From contig NC_012491.1 of assembly GCF_000010165.1 (NCBI RefSeq), positions 3,107,501 through 3,171,500 of the forward strand: 64,000 nucleotides of DNA. The letters run 5' to 3'. Below, piece after piece: positions 55,176 to 64,000 of the stretch. The DNA is from Brevibacillus brevis NBRC 100599. GTDB lineage: Bacteria > Bacillota > Bacilli > Brevibacillales > Brevibacillaceae. Both the position numbers and the translations under genes were made by a program. Under the pieces are notes generated by a model that was given only the letters and a program-made list of their open reading frames with translations, did no database searches and was not told the origin of the DNA. Within the stretch, counting starts at the first letter, position 1. Each line of letters starts with the position of its first letter.

Positions 55176-55964
55176 GTGCAATCGGAACTATTGTACAAAA
55201 GGTTGGCTCAGAAGCTGGTGGATGCGGAGTTAAATAGGGAGGTGGTCGTGAAACTGACGGCTGAATACCCTGAGCTGACCGTGGAAGATGGATATCGTAT
55301 TCAAGATGAGTTGGTTTCCCTTAAGCTTGAGCAGGGACATCGAATCTTTGCCACTAAAATGGGTTTGACCAGTCAGGCAAAAATGAAGCAAATGAATGTG
55401 CACGAACCGATTCGTGGCTACATTTTTGACTATATGAATATCGAGGACGGCATTCTGCCGATCAATGAATTGATTCATCCCAAAGTGGAAGCGGAAATCG
55501 CCTTTGTTTTGCGTGAGGATTTGGAAGGACCTGGCATCACGGAGGGTCATGTCCTGGCAGCCACTGATTATGTGGTTCCCGCACTAGAGATTATTGACAG
55601 CAGGTATGCGCAGTTCCAGTTTTCCTTACCGGATGTCATTGCCGACAATACTTCATCTTCACGTGTGTTTATCGGATCGACCTGGAGAAAGCCTGATGAT
55701 CTTGATCTCGATTTGGTTGGCGTTACTCTTTCGATCAATGGCGAGCTCAAAGACTTGGGCGCTGGTGCGGCGGTTCTCGGTCATCCAGCCCACGCGGTCG
55801 CGATGCTGGCGAATATGCTTGCTCGCGAAGGACGCAAGCTGTACAAAGGAGATTTGATATTGTCCGGGGGCATTACCGGTTCCCACCAACTACGGGAAGG
55901 GGATGTGGTAGTCGCCAAATGGGGTGGCCTCGGAAGCATTGAGTTTGTCGTGAAAACGAGATAG
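55176..55964 (+). CDS. nbaG: 4-oxalocrotonate decarboxylase
   Basis: A 262-residue homologue of the hydratase at 52414; motifs ATKMGLTSQAKMKQMNV, PKVEAEIAFVLREDL and IIDSRYAQFQFSLPDVIAD. It decarboxylates 4-oxalocrotonate to 2-oxopent-4-enoate. The GTG at 55176 is chosen over 55167 because AGGGGGTGATC at 55162-55172 is a near-perfect Shine-Dalgarno for it. Last gene of the operon; a long terminator follows. Confidence 0.88.
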   Translation: MQSELLYKRLAQKLVDAELNREVVVKLTAEYPELTVEDGYRIQDELVSLKLEQGHRIFATKMGLTSQAKMKQMNVHEPIRGYIFDYMNIEDGILPINELIHPKVEAEIAFVLREDLEGPGITEGHVLAATDYVVPALEIIDSRYAQFQFSLPDVIADNTSSSRVFIGSTWRKPDDLDLDLVGVTLSINGELKDLGAGAAVLGHPAHAVAMLANMLAREGRKLYKGDLILSGGITGSHQLREGDVVVAKWGGLGSIEFVVKTR

Positions 55965-55975
55965 GCAGCAAGGCG

Positions 55976-56027
55976 AGGAGCCGAGAAGAATGCACGGGGT
56001 TATCCCGTATTCTCTCGGCTCCTTTTT
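55976..56027 (+). terminator. Terminator of the catabolic operon
   Basis: A stem of 15 base pairs with one bulge (AGGAGCCGAGA against TCTCGGCTCCT at its base) and an inner ACGGG/CCCGT pair, followed by TTTTT. Confidence 0.9.
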
Positions 56028-56121
56028 ATGTTGGGAAGCGAATCCCCTGATGAATCATCTTGACAGTCAGCGAAAGTAGGCGCTATTATCTAACTAACGA
56101 TAGGTAGAAAATGGTGAAAAA

Positions 56122-56733
56122 ATGAATAAAAGCGAAGCAACACGACAAAAAATTCTTGAAACGACTACATGGTTGATCGGGCAGTATGGAATTGAGAAAG
56201 CTTCCCTTTCCATGATTGCTCAGTCTGTAGGCATACAGAAGCCATCCATCTATTATTATTACGCTTCGAAAGAGGAACTAATAGACGCTGTATTCGCATG
56301 GATTTTAGATGGATATAGTTTTGAACAATACTTTCAGATTCATGAGTATACGAAAAAGAATTTTGTAGAGAAGATGGTTCGTGATGGCTTGCAATTGTTA
56401 GGTGAAGAGCCTACAGATGCACAAATGCTTGTTGTACAGGTATTAAATGAATTTCTTTTATATGGAAACCGAGAATCTTCCCATAATAAAGAGTACCGAT
56501 TAAAAATTAAGGCCATTCAGGAAGGCTTTATTGACGGTTTTTTTCGATTACTACAAAAAGGTGAAGAATTTGGTCACACTGATTCAAAAGGATTACGTGA
56601 AAAAGCATGTGTATTAGCGTTAACACTCGATAACTTATCAAACTATCCGCTGATCGGCATTCAACTAGATGTATCAGCTGTATGGAGAGAAACCGTTACA
56701 AGTGTATTATCTAAAAAAGGAGACTGTAAATGA
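56122..56733 (+). CDS. TetR family regulator
   Basis: A 203-residue regulator: helix-turn-helix near residues 20-50 (ASLSMIAQSVGIQKPSIYYYY), then a helical ligand-binding part with no recognised pocket. It is coupled by four bases (ATGA) to a YqeB-like membrane protein gene, which it probably controls. GATAG and an AT-rich leader lie upstream. This gene and the next are AT-richer than their neighbours, hinting at acquisition from a low-GC relative. Confidence 0.88.
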   Translation: MNKSEATRQKILETTTWLIGQYGIEKASLSMIAQSVGIQKPSIYYYYASKEELIDAVFAWILDGYSFEQYFQIHEYTKKNFVEKMVRDGLQLLGEEPTDAQMLVVQVLNEFLLYGNRESSHNKEYRLKIKAIQEGFIDGFFRLLQKGEEFGHTDSKGLREKACVLALTLDNLSNYPLIGIQLDVSAVWRETVTSVLSKKGDCK

Positions 56734-57398
56734 GCAAGAATCATACAATATTACATTTTTCAAAAACGGATAAGGTTATCTTGTGGCTTGGTTTCCCGCT
56801 TATCGGTTTAGTGTTCGGCTGGTTTCTTCCGAGTATTGCTAAATGGGGCAGCTCTTTGCCATGGATACCCTTCCAGGGACCCTTACAACTAATTGCCGCC
56901 TATAATGGAGCATGGGTTGGCATTGTTACGATGATCCTTGGCCTGATTGCAGGCATTGCCTTGACTCTACTCTCATTCCATGAAAGCTTAGAAACGTCTG
57001 TCTACGATGATAAAGTTACCTGTAAACTTCGAGATGATGAAATTCTTTTTAAAAAGAAGGATATCTCCCTTGTATTTATGGATAAAAAGCAATTGGTGTT
57101 TTTAGGTCATGATGAGAAGGAACTATTTCGTTCTAAGCAAGAGCTTACGAAAAACACAGTAGGTGCTGCATTTAGAAAGCATGATTATGCTTGGAGCGAT
57201 ACGGACCCATTTCAACATGATTTTAAAATATGGGTTGTGGATTCTCCTGACCTTTCTCCTGCTGCGAATGCTCTATTAAAAGCAAGAGAAATAGCCATTG
57301 AAAAAGGAAATGATAAAGAAGCTTTCCAATTGGCTCAAGAACTTTGGAAACTAAGAGTATCCGTAAAAGAAAAAGAAAAAAGGCAATATTATCGATAA
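56730..57398 (+). CDS. YqeB-like membrane protein
   Basis: A 222-residue protein: two N-terminal membrane segments (VILWLGFPLIGLVFGWFL and IVTMILGLIAGIALTLL), then a PH-like cytosolic domain (VTCKLRDDEILFKKKDISLV) and a charged C-terminal helix. It resembles B. subtilis YqeB, of unknown function. Coupled to the TetR gene and ended by a strong terminator. Confidence 0.78.
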   Translation: MSKNHTILHFSKTDKVILWLGFPLIGLVFGWFLPSIAKWGSSLPWIPFQGPLQLIAAYNGAWVGIVTMILGLIAGIALTLLSFHESLETSVYDDKVTCKLRDDEILFKKKDISLVFMDKKQLVFLGHDEKELFRSKQELTKNTVGAAFRKHDYAWSDTDPFQHDFKIWVVDSPDLSPAANALLKAREIAIEKGNDKEAFQLAQELWKLRVSVKEKEKRQYYR

Positions 57399-57431
57399 AA
57401 ACTAGCAGGTCTTTCAATATTCTCGTTTTAT

Positions 57432-57467
57432 GAGGCTAAGCAGCTTGAACTGCTTAGCCTCCATTTT
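57432..57467 (+). terminator. Terminator after the YqeB-like gene
   Basis: GAGGCTAAGCAG pairs perfectly with CTGCTTAGCCTC around CTTGAA, followed by CATTTTATTTT. Confidence 0.88.
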
Positions 57468-57608
57468 ATTTTCGAGTTTCACAACCCCCCCTACACGGGC
57501 GTTTTTAGTTTGTGCGAGCGGGAAGTGTTGTGTGATAACATGGAAAATATTGCTGAGTTATTCTGTAGAGAGAAAATTACATTGGCGTATTTGGAAAGGG
57601 GAGAGGAA

Positions 57609-58469
57609 ATGTCCACGATCGAACAGATTACCGAGCATATCTTGATTATGCATGCAAGTCATGACACGGATCGCCCCATCCTAGCAGCCATTACAGGGGA
57701 AAGAAAAACTCTCTTGATTGATGCGGGAAATTCACCGGCGCATGCCGCGTTATTTCGTCAGGAGTTGCAAAGGCTAGGCGTTCGCCTTCCAGATCTGCTC
57801 ATACTGACTCATTGGCACTGGGATCATACATTCGGAATGTCAGAATGGGATCTACCTACCATCGCGCAGGCAAAAACCGCACATTCATTGAGCAAGCTGA
57901 TGGGGCTGAATTGGTCGGATGAAGTCATGGAACAGCTCTGTACGGAGAAGATCATCAATGCCAGCACAATGGCTCACATCAAAAAAGAGTACGGAATGAA
58001 CCGGGACTTGATCCGAATCGTCGATCCGGATATCCTATTCGATGAATCGATTACGATCGACCTTGGTGGCGTGACATGTCAGGTGAACCTTGTCGGAGGG
58101 GATCATTCGGAAGATTCGTGCTATGTGTACGTAAAAGAGGATCAAACTCTGTTCTTGGGAGATGCCTTGGGGCCCTCTGTTTATGGCGGACCGCGCAGTT
58201 ATACAGCCTCCCGTTTTCTGCGCGTGTTGAAGCAAGCGTACCAGTCTGAAGCAATCCTTTTCGTGGAATCGCACGGCCGCCCATTGGATCGAGCTGCCTT
58301 TCAAAGGGAACTCCGTGATTGGGAGCAGCTAGCTCTGCTCACAGAGCAATACGGACAAAACAGAGAACAGATCGTAAGCGCGATGTGTACCTTCCTCCAG
58401 GTGTCAGAGCTTCCTCATGAATTTTCAGAAGCTCTCGAATGGTTCATGGTAGGAGCTGCCTACCAATGA
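57609..58469 (+). CDS. Metallo-beta-lactamase fold hydrolase
   Basis: A 286-residue protein from the ATG at 57609 (AAAGGGGAGAGG upstream; the frame extends upstream without a better site). Metal motif THWHWDHTFGM near residue 72, then GGDHSEDS (His), LFLGDALG (Asp) and VESHGRPLD (His), all four expected metal ligands. Substrate unknown. It stands alone with its own terminator. Confidence 0.85.
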   Translation: MSTIEQITEHILIMHASHDTDRPILAAITGERKTLLIDAGNSPAHAALFRQELQRLGVRLPDLLILTHWHWDHTFGMSEWDLPTIAQAKTAHSLSKLMGLNWSDEVMEQLCTEKIINASTMAHIKKEYGMNRDLIRIVDPDILFDESITIDLGGVTCQVNLVGGDHSEDSCYVYVKEDQTLFLGDALGPSVYGGPRSYTASRFLRVLKQAYQSEAILFVESHGRPLDRAAFQRELRDWEQLALLTEQYGQNREQIVSAMCTFLQVSELPHEFSEALEWFMVGAAYQ

Positions 58470-58530
58470 TTCGATTCATCGAGCTTACCGCGGCAACCAT
58501 TCGGTGATATGTTCGTTCAACTAATGGATG

Positions 58531-58556
58531 GGGGCCAGATGGTCCCTTTTATTATT
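58531..58556 (+). terminator. Terminator after the MBL-fold gene
   Basis: GGGGCC and GGTCCC (one wobble) with loop AGAT, followed by TTTTATTATT. Confidence 0.65.
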
Positions 58557-58689
58557 CAATGACCCAGAGCCATCTATTGCTTCGATCCTACTAATGGAAT
58601 TTGGTATATCAGGAACAGTCAGATCTTGTTATAATGAATGTTCAAATTTTAATTTGATGATAAAAGGATCAGCGACATGAGGTGGTATC

Positions 58690-59256
58690 ATGTTAAAACG
58701 GTTATTTGTTTCAGGATACAAGGCTCACGAGCTTGGAATATTTAATGAAAAAAATCCGGGATTAGCAATTATAAAGAAAGCACTGAAGCGGGAGCTCGTC
58801 AGATTCCTTGAGGAAGAGTTGGAATGGGTCATCATATCAGGTCAACTTGGGGTAGAAATGTGGGCAGCCGAAACTGTTCTGGAATTAAAGAAGGAGTATC
58901 CACATTTAAAACTGGCGGTAATTACTCCATTTTTGAATCAAGAGGAAAAGTGGAAAGAAGAGACACAGGATTACTACCGAAATATTGTGACGCAAGCCGA
59001 TTATATCAATAGTGTCTATCAAACACCTTACCAAGGAGCTTGGCAGCTTGGAGAGAAAGACAAATTTTTGCTATCGAATTCAGATGGGATCTTGTTAGTT
59101 TACGATGAAGAAAACGAAGGCTCCCCGAAATTTTTAAGTAAGCTTGCCGCAAAAAAAGCAGATAATAGCGATTATCAGTTGTTTCGAATCAACGCATATG
59201 ACTTACAGGCCATTGCAGAGGAACAGCAGCAAGAATTATACAATGACTCCTTCTAA
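58690..59256 (+). CDS. ypsA: YpsA-like SLOG family protein (DUF1273)
   Basis: A 188-residue Rossmann-like protein: KRLFVSGYKAHELGIF at the start, VIISGQLGVEMWAAE near residue 50, LAVITPFLNQEEKW and SNSDGILLVYDEENEGSPKF. This matches YpsA of Bacillus, linked to cell division and proposed to bind nucleotide-like ligands. TGAGGTGG precedes the ATG. Usually encoded near gpsB, which is not here. Confidence 0.9.
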   Translation: MLKRLFVSGYKAHELGIFNEKNPGLAIIKKALKRELVRFLEEELEWVIISGQLGVEMWAAETVLELKKEYPHLKLAVITPFLNQEEKWKEETQDYYRNIVTQADYINSVYQTPYQGAWQLGEKDKFLLSNSDGILLVYDEENEGSPKFLSKLAAKKADNSDYQLFRINAYDLQAIAEEQQQELYNDSF

Positions 59257-59289
59257 TTAAACAGCGACAAACCTAGGTTATTTTTTTCG

Positions 59290-59320
59290 CACCACGCACA
59301 GCTCTCTGCGCGTGGTGTTT
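59290..59320 (+). terminator. Terminator-like hairpin after the YpsA-like gene
   Basis: CACCACGC pairs with GCGTGGTG over 8 bases with a 12-base loop; only TTT follows, so strength is doubtful. Confidence 0.45.
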
Positions 59321-59682
59321 CGCTGCATGACAGCGGTCGGTCGACCACATTAGTCCCAAACTTCCTCTCCCATTTAGGACATTAGAGTTTGTACTAGAAT
59401 TCTTGTCGCACCACGACAGCTCCTTTTACATTTTTCGTCGATAGCCTCGCACCGGAGCATCTGTTTCTCTCAGGATGTACTGCTCAACGACGTTTTTGTG
59501 AGAATAAACTTGTCTAACTGGCTTATACTACAACCAGGAAAAAAAGAATACGATACTGCGGTAAGCCAAATGATGGTAAAACACAAAATTCTTGAAAATC
59601 CGGCTACTATCGCTAACCTGCGCATGGATCATTCTTATCTGCATGTACGCTATTGCTAACGGTATCGAAGGGGAGAAGTATA
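59321..59682. other. Intergenic stretch before the GltB-like gene
   Basis: About 360 bases. No coding trace, repeat or clear promoter is seen. AAGGGGAGAAG near 59669 serves the downstream ATG at 59683. Confidence 0.5.
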
Positions 59683-61161
59683 ATGGGAAGTAAATGGATG
59701 TCTTTTGACATCGGATCATTTACGGGTACAATGACAGCCATTCTATTTTCAGGAATTCTAGCGCTTATGTTTTCCAGGTCGTTGCTGCAATGGATCATTG
59801 GCCGGTTCACGAAGCGGCTCATGAATGAACGGTATCCCGAAAACATTTGGGAAATGGTAACGGCTTTGACTCGCCTGCCACCAAGAATTTTGATTGAAAA
59901 TAGCTTGCGAGCTTCAGAAGGGGCCGTCATTGAAAGACCGTTTGGGAGTCCGCGTAAATTTCTTACTTACGACGGACTTATCTTTTCACCGGCACAACTG
60001 GCTACGTTAGTCACCCCTGAAGATGTAGATATAGATATGCGGATTACCATCGGACCTCAGGCAAAAAAACCTTTGTCGCTGGAAATCCCCATTATGGCAG
60101 GGGGAATGGGGTATGGAATTGGTGTGTCAGAGAAAGCAAAGATAGCGATTGCAAAAGGAACAGCTGCAGTCGGCACATTAACAAATACGGGTGAAGGGGG
60201 GTTTTTACCCGAAGAGAGACAAAACGCCAAACATCTAATTATTCAATACCACAGCGGTAAGTGGTCAAAAGAGCCAGAAATTCTCAAACAGGCCGATGCA
60301 ATCGAAATCCATATCGGGCAAGGAGCTATTGCTGGTGCGGGGAGTTTTATCCCTTCGGAGTACGTTCAGGGAAGAGCCAGAAAAATCTTGAAAGTGGAGA
60401 ATGATGATTATGTCGTGATTCCTTCCAGGCATAAGGATATCAATAAACCGCAAGATCTTCGCAAAGTAGTTGATCATCTGCGCGCCCTTACTGGTGGAAT
60501 CCCCATTGGAGTTAAAATATGTGCAAGCGCAAAGATTGAAGCCGATTTAGAAGTCGCCATTTTTGCAGGGGTTGATTTTGTGAGCATCGATGGCGGACAG
60601 GCAGGATCTAAGGGCGGACCTCCCATCTTGGAGGACGATTTTGGAATTCCCACCATTTATGCCGTTTCACGTGCCGTACATTACTTACAAAAACGCGGGA
60701 TGAAGGAAAAAATCACCTTGTTAAGCGGAGGAGGATACTTCACGCCATCTGATTGCTTGAAAGCATTTGCGTTGGGCGTTGATGGTGTCTATATGGGGAC
60801 GGCACTCCTTTGGGCGATGACGCATGATCAGGTAACAAAAGCAATTCCTTGGGAACCTCCTACTCAACTTGTTTTTTATCCGGGAAGTTTAACTGCTCAA
60901 TTTGATGAGCAAGAAGCAGCAAAGTATTTAGAGAACTTTCTTACGTCTTTTGTGGAAGAAATGAAAGTCGCGATTCTTGCACTGGGAAAAACATCTGTTC
61001 ATCAAGTTGGCGTAGATGATCTTGCAGCCCTTGATGAATTGACGAGCAAGGTAACAAAAGTCCCTCTTGCCTATGAACCGTATATCCTGTCCAAAGAGTT
61101 TATGGACTCGCTATTGGTTCCGAGCGAGGATGACACTGATCAATTGAGGCCTATGCTGTGA
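59683..61161 (+). CDS. FMN-binding glutamate synthase-like protein
   Basis: A 492-residue protein; ATG at 59683 with AAGGGGAG upstream. One N-terminal membrane helix (AILFSGILALMFSRSLLQW) is followed by the GltB-like FMN barrel: LEIPIMAGGMGYGIGVSEKA, GTLTNTGEGGFLPEE, the EIHIGQGA segment, FVSIDGGQAGSKGGPPILE and GGGYFTPSDCLKAFALGVDG. It lacks the amidotransferase part of true glutamate synthase. The reaction of these stand-alone forms is not known. The terminator overlaps its stop codon. Confidence 0.85.
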   Translation: MGSKWMSFDIGSFTGTMTAILFSGILALMFSRSLLQWIIGRFTKRLMNERYPENIWEMVTALTRLPPRILIENSLRASEGAVIERPFGSPRKFLTYDGLIFSPAQLATLVTPEDVDIDMRITIGPQAKKPLSLEIPIMAGGMGYGIGVSEKAKIAIAKGTAAVGTLTNTGEGGFLPEERQNAKHLIIQYHSGKWSKEPEILKQADAIEIHIGQGAIAGAGSFIPSEYVQGRARKILKVENDDYVVIPSRHKDINKPQDLRKVVDHLRALTGGIPIGVKICASAKIEADLEVAIFAGVDFVSIDGGQAGSKGGPPILEDDFGIPTIYAVSRAVHYLQKRGMKEKITLLSGGGYFTPSDCLKAFALGVDGVYMGTALLWAMTHDQVTKAIPWEPPTQLVFYPGSLTAQFDEQEAAKYLENFLTSFVEEMKVAILALGKTSVHQVGVDDLAALDELTSKVTKVPLAYEPYILSKEFMDSLLVPSEDDTDQLRPML

Positions 61162-61186
61162 GTGCGAATGCATTCACAGCTTTTTT
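61155..61186 (+). terminator. Terminator overlapping the GltB-like stop codon
   Basis: GCTGTGA pairs with TCACAGC over 7 bases, followed by TTTTTT. It lies between convergent genes. Confidence 0.85.
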
Positions 61187-61238
61187 AGTGTAGATCCCCT
61201 GCCGTATGCGCTTATCATCGCGTCATAAGAAGATGAAA

Positions 61239-62330
61239 CTACCAGTTAATCTTGTAACACAAGCTCGTTCTGTTCGTTACTTCCATTTTCTTATAAATAT
61301 TTTGCAAGTGCCTTTTGACCGTATTCAGACTGATGTGTAATTTGCCCGAAATCTGTTTGTTTGTAGATCCTTGCTGCACAAGCTCGTAAACTTCCCACTC
61401 TTTCGGGGTCAGGAGGGCAAGCTTGTTACTGTCATGCGATGCAATTCGGCTGGCTATTTTGCTTTTGGGGACAAGGTATATAACATATTGAAGCTTTCTT
61501 TGATAGGAAGCTTGAGTCTGAAACGAGTGCTGGACATGTATCGTTACTTCCTGCAGTGTAGGTGAATGCACTGTCGTGACATAAGCAGGGAGCCTGTTGG
61601 TAGAATGGTCTGCCAGAAGCTGCCCAATAAAGGCTTTGATCGGATTCGTCCATATATTCCCACAGGTCAATTCGATGCAAATGTCCCGGGCCGCCGGATT
61701 CACATAGCGGATAAAGGCAGGGGGCTCGACGATAATCATGCCGATGGAGGACATATTGGAATGGGTCTCAAACAGTAATTTTTCATTCTCCATCTCTTCC
61801 ACACGTGTATGCATGGCCAAAGTATTGGCAATATGCTTGGCAAGGGTCCCCAATACTTGGGCATCATCAGCGGTAAACCCTTTTTCCTGTTTGGAGCGTG
61901 CCAATCCAATACCGCCCACCAATTTGTTTTCCTTTTCCAGATAAACACTAATCATATCGTAGTTTCCGTATACTTGCATAAATTGTTTATAGTAAACAGA
62001 TTGTTCATATTCCTCATAGGACATGATGTCATTGATCCGCAAAGCCTTGCTGGTAGAAATCAGGTGAAGAATCTTTTGGGGATGCAGCAAATCGAATTGA
62101 AAATAATAGGAAACATATTCTTGGATTAGTCGGTCCTCGACGTTGTAGGTGAGCGGATCGCATAAATTGCCTTGTCTGTCAGCTGTCCAAAAGATAGATC
62201 TGTTAAAACCAAATAGTTGTGACAGCGAAAGCAATACCTGCTTGCGAAAACTCTCTGCGGGAACCAGAATGGAGTCGATAAATTGTAGAACTTTCAAATA
62301 ATCTGTTTTCGATGCGCCCTTATCCAGCAA
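61239..62330 (-). CDS. LuxR-type regulator with GAF-like sensor
   Basis: A 363-residue protein; TTG at 62330 has AAGGGGG seven bases upstream, while the frame runs on to 62432 without a good site. Residues 20-170 resemble a GAF domain (VLLSLSQLFGFNRSIFWTAD, then FTADDAQVLGTLAKHIANTL). A PAS-like middle follows (IGMIIVEPPAFIRYVNPAAR). The C-terminus is a GerE helix-turn-helix: LTPKEWEVYELVQQGSTNKQ, then LHISLNTVKRHLQNIYKKM. It is divergent from the amidohydrolase gene and may regulate it. Confidence 0.82.
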   Translation of the reverse strand: MLDKGASKTDYLKVLQFIDSILVPAESFRKQVLLSLSQLFGFNRSIFWTADRQGNLCDPLTYNVEDRLIQEYVSYYFQFDLLHPQKILHLISTSKALRINDIMSYEEYEQSVYYKQFMQVYGNYDMISVYLEKENKLVGGIGLARSKQEKGFTADDAQVLGTLAKHIANTLAMHTRVEEMENEKLLFETHSNMSSIGMIIVEPPAFIRYVNPAARDICIELTCGNIWTNPIKAFIGQLLADHSTNRLPAYVTTVHSPTLQEVTIHVQHSFQTQASYQRKLQYVIYLVPKSKIASRIASHDSNKLALLTPKEWEVYELVQQGSTNKQISGKLHISLNTVKRHLQNIYKKMEVTNRTSLCYKINW

Positions 62331-62566
62331 ATTGTTTTCCCCCTTATGGTACCAGGTTTCCACAATCATAATATATACGCTCATTGGCAGCAACATGGCC
62401 TGACGGGGGGAGGAGACGAGCGCAAAAATCACCCTTTTGGGTAATAGGCAGCGTTTTCAGCTTTTGTCATAATAAAGCTCAAGCAAGCACCCGCATGGAT
62501 AGGGAAGGAGGGCGGCTAGCTATCTGATTGTCTGCGATTCTACTTTCTTGCGAAGGGGTTGTTCAT

Positions 62567-64000
62567 TTGGTGGCACCGAATACGGTTTATTTGAATGGAC
62601 AGATTTATTGTGTAGTTCCGCGCTATCGCTACGTTGAGGCAGTAGCGGTGAAAGAGGGAAAGTTCGTTGCAGTGGGGAGTAACGAGGAAATCAAGTCGCT
62701 GATCTCTCAAACAACCGAAGTAGTAGATTTGAAAGGAAAGACGGTCTTACCTGGCTTGCATGATATGCACATACATGCGTATTTGGGGTCTTATTCCACG
62801 TTAAATGAATGCCACCTTCCTCGCGAATCTCATAAGTCAGTAACAGACATCTTGGAGTGCGTCCGACAATATGCCAAAAATAATCCGAGCAAGCCATGGA
62901 TTGTAGGGGTGGACTGGCAGCCCGAGATTATGCCGTACATAAACAAAAGCCAGTTAGACGCTATTGATTCTTCACGTCCTATCATTTTATACGACTTCTC
63001 CCATCATAATGCTTGGGTGAATAGTAAGGCATTAGAGTTTGCAGGAATCGACGCCCATACCTTTGACCCAGAGGGCGGTCACATCCATCGCGATGAAAGT
63101 GGAGAGCCAACAGGAGTCTTGATCGAGCTGCCTGCGATACAGCTTGTCGCCAAACATATTCCCAAAGGCGGTGAGCAAGAACATTTTGAAGCAGTGAAGT
63201 GGATCGTGAACCAGCTCAATTCCCATGGGATTACGGGCATAAAAGAACCGATGACGGATCGGGAAATCTTGAAGACCTATAAGCGGCTGGATGATGAAAA
63301 CGGACTTCATTTGCGGGTAGTTACCAACCTTATGTACAAGGTGCCATTAGAGATCAGCATGGAAGAGCAGTATTCGTTGATCGAAGACCGCAAGAAGTAC
63401 GCTTCTTCCCACATTTTCACGGATTTTGCGAAAATGTTTATAGATGGAGTCCCTGCATTCAAGACTGCGGCCTTTATGCAGCCGTATCTCGGAGACGAAG
63501 ATGCCAACGACAACATTTTGGTTGATGCCGAACAGCTAAAAAAGGATCTTGCTTATTTAGACAGCATGGGTATCACAGTCAAAATGCACGCCGTCGGAGA
63601 CGCAGCGATTCGGGTCGGACTGAATGCCATTGAGGCTGCTCGAGCGGTAAACGGGTTCTCTGGATTGAAGCATGAGATTGCCCATACGACCTTTATTCAT
63701 CCCGAAGATATTCATCGTTTCTGCGCACTAGATGCCGTGGCAGAATTTTCACCGATGATGTGGTTCCCTTCCGATTTTCATACCCAAGATAAAGTGGTGA
63801 TTGGGCCCGAGCGCGCAAATGGCAAGTATTCGATTCGCAGCGTGGTAGATACTGGCGCTTTGGCTGTCTATGGAACGGACTGGCCTGTCGTGCCGTCGTT
63901 TAATCCGTGGCCGAGCCTCGAAGCGATGGTTACCCGTCAAAACCCGTATATCGATTATCCAGGGACAGTTAATGCCAGCGAGGCCCTCGACGTCGTTCAA
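62567..64000 (+). CDS. YtcJ-like amidohydrolase, 3' cut by window edge
   Basis: The frame is open from the TTG at 62567 (AAGGGG eight bases upstream; GTG at 62570 is the alternative) through the right edge, 478 codons in view. YtcJ-type motifs: LPGLHDMHIHAYLG with metal HxH, PWIVGVDWQPE, DGVPAFKTAAFM, VKMHAVGDAAIRVGL, EIAHTTFIHPEDI and YGTDWPV with the final Asp. These metal-dependent enzymes hydrolyse exocyclic amide or imine bonds; substrate unknown. Likely controlled by the divergent LuxR-type gene. Confidence 0.88.
   Translation, partial: MVAPNTVYLNGQIYCVVPRYRYVEAVAVKEGKFVAVGSNEEIKSLISQTTEVVDLKGKTVLPGLHDMHIHAYLGSYSTLNECHLPRESHKSVTDILECVRQYAKNNPSKPWIVGVDWQPEIMPYINKSQLDAIDSSRPIILYDFSHHNAWVNSKALEFAGIDAHTFDPEGGHIHRDESGEPTGVLIELPAIQLVAKHIPKGGEQEHFEAVKWIVNQLNSHGITGIKEPMTDREILKTYKRLDDENGLHLRVVTNLMYKVPLEISMEEQYSLIEDRKKYASSHIFTDFAKMFIDGVPAFKTAAFMQPYLGDEDANDNILVDAEQLKKDLAYLDSMGITVKMHAVGDAAIRVGLNAIEAARAVNGFSGLKHEIAHTTFIHPEDIHRFCALDAVAEFSPMMWFPSDFHTQDKVVIGPERANGKYSIRSVVDTGALAVYGTDWPVVPSFNPWPSLEAMVTRQNPYIDYPGTVNASEALDVVQ

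Noticed and set aside
1-64000. CRISPR arrays, rRNA and tRNA genes, and complete insertion sequences
   Set aside because: No regularly spaced repeats, no rRNA- or tRNA-like segments, and no intact transposase with terminal inverted repeats were found on reading.

Overview
The window comes from a Brevibacillus of the B. brevis group. This rests on a 5,085-codon non-ribosomal peptide synthetase (NRPS) gene whose length and module order are those I remember for LgrD of linear gramicidin, on strong AGGAGG ribosome binding sites with frequent TTG and GTG starts, and on sporulation genes of the Spo0E and RRNPP type. No rRNA, tRNA, CRISPR array or intact insertion sequence was seen.

Layout. (1) 1-3600: the end of an ATP-dependent DNA ligase gene, two small secreted proteins, a Spo0E-like phosphatase frame, and a minus-strand RRNPP-type quorum-sensing cassette: an HTH/TPR receptor (2208-3575) overlapping by one base a 42-codon secreted peptide gene (2080-2208). 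(2) 3600-26650: the 3' end of an lgrC-like gene cut inside a condensation domain, a hairpin with a T-run, complete lgrD, then an export/immunity-like set (a YxlE-YxlF-YxlG-like triad, a CPBP protease, a YbjQ protein and a small membrane protein). lgrA, lgrB and most of lgrC are absent. (3) 26650-33050: an AT-rich island with a PD-(D/E)XK nuclease, a LA2681-type HEPN protein and a CoiA-like nuclease with a coiled coil, separated by decayed sequence; it looks like a defence island. (4) 33686-40042: a two-component system, then an envelope acylation set (SGNH lipoprotein, MBOAT, DHHW protein, DUF4358 lipoprotein). (5) 40147-45676: an AlkZ/YcaQ-like glycosylase, a secreted YcdB-type repeat protein, and a Tet(M)-like ribosomal protection GTPase preceded by two overlapping mini-ORFs. 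(6) 45756-55964: two Crp/Fnr regulators divergent from a nine-gene operon that can be read as anthranilate to 3-hydroxyanthranilate to pyruvate plus acetyl-CoA. (7) 56122-64000: a TetR/YqeB pair, an MBL-fold hydrolase, a YpsA-like protein, a GltB-like FMN protein, a LuxR-type regulator and the start of a YtcJ-like amidohydrolase.

How the genes may work together. The Spo0E-like and RRNPP genes both suggest control of the sporulation/antibiotic switch beside the NRPS genes. The remaining NRPS modules (D-Leu; then Trp, D-Leu, Trp, Gly-reductase) match only the last five residues of linear gramicidin, so the cluster is either a natural remnant or a misassembly. The catabolic operon is the most complete pathway in the window; only a flavin reductase for its first enzyme is missing.

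Most interesting candidates for new biology: the receptor/peptide pair, the mini-ORF cascade before the ribosomal protection gene, the truncated gramicidin line, and the AT-rich nuclease/HEPN island.
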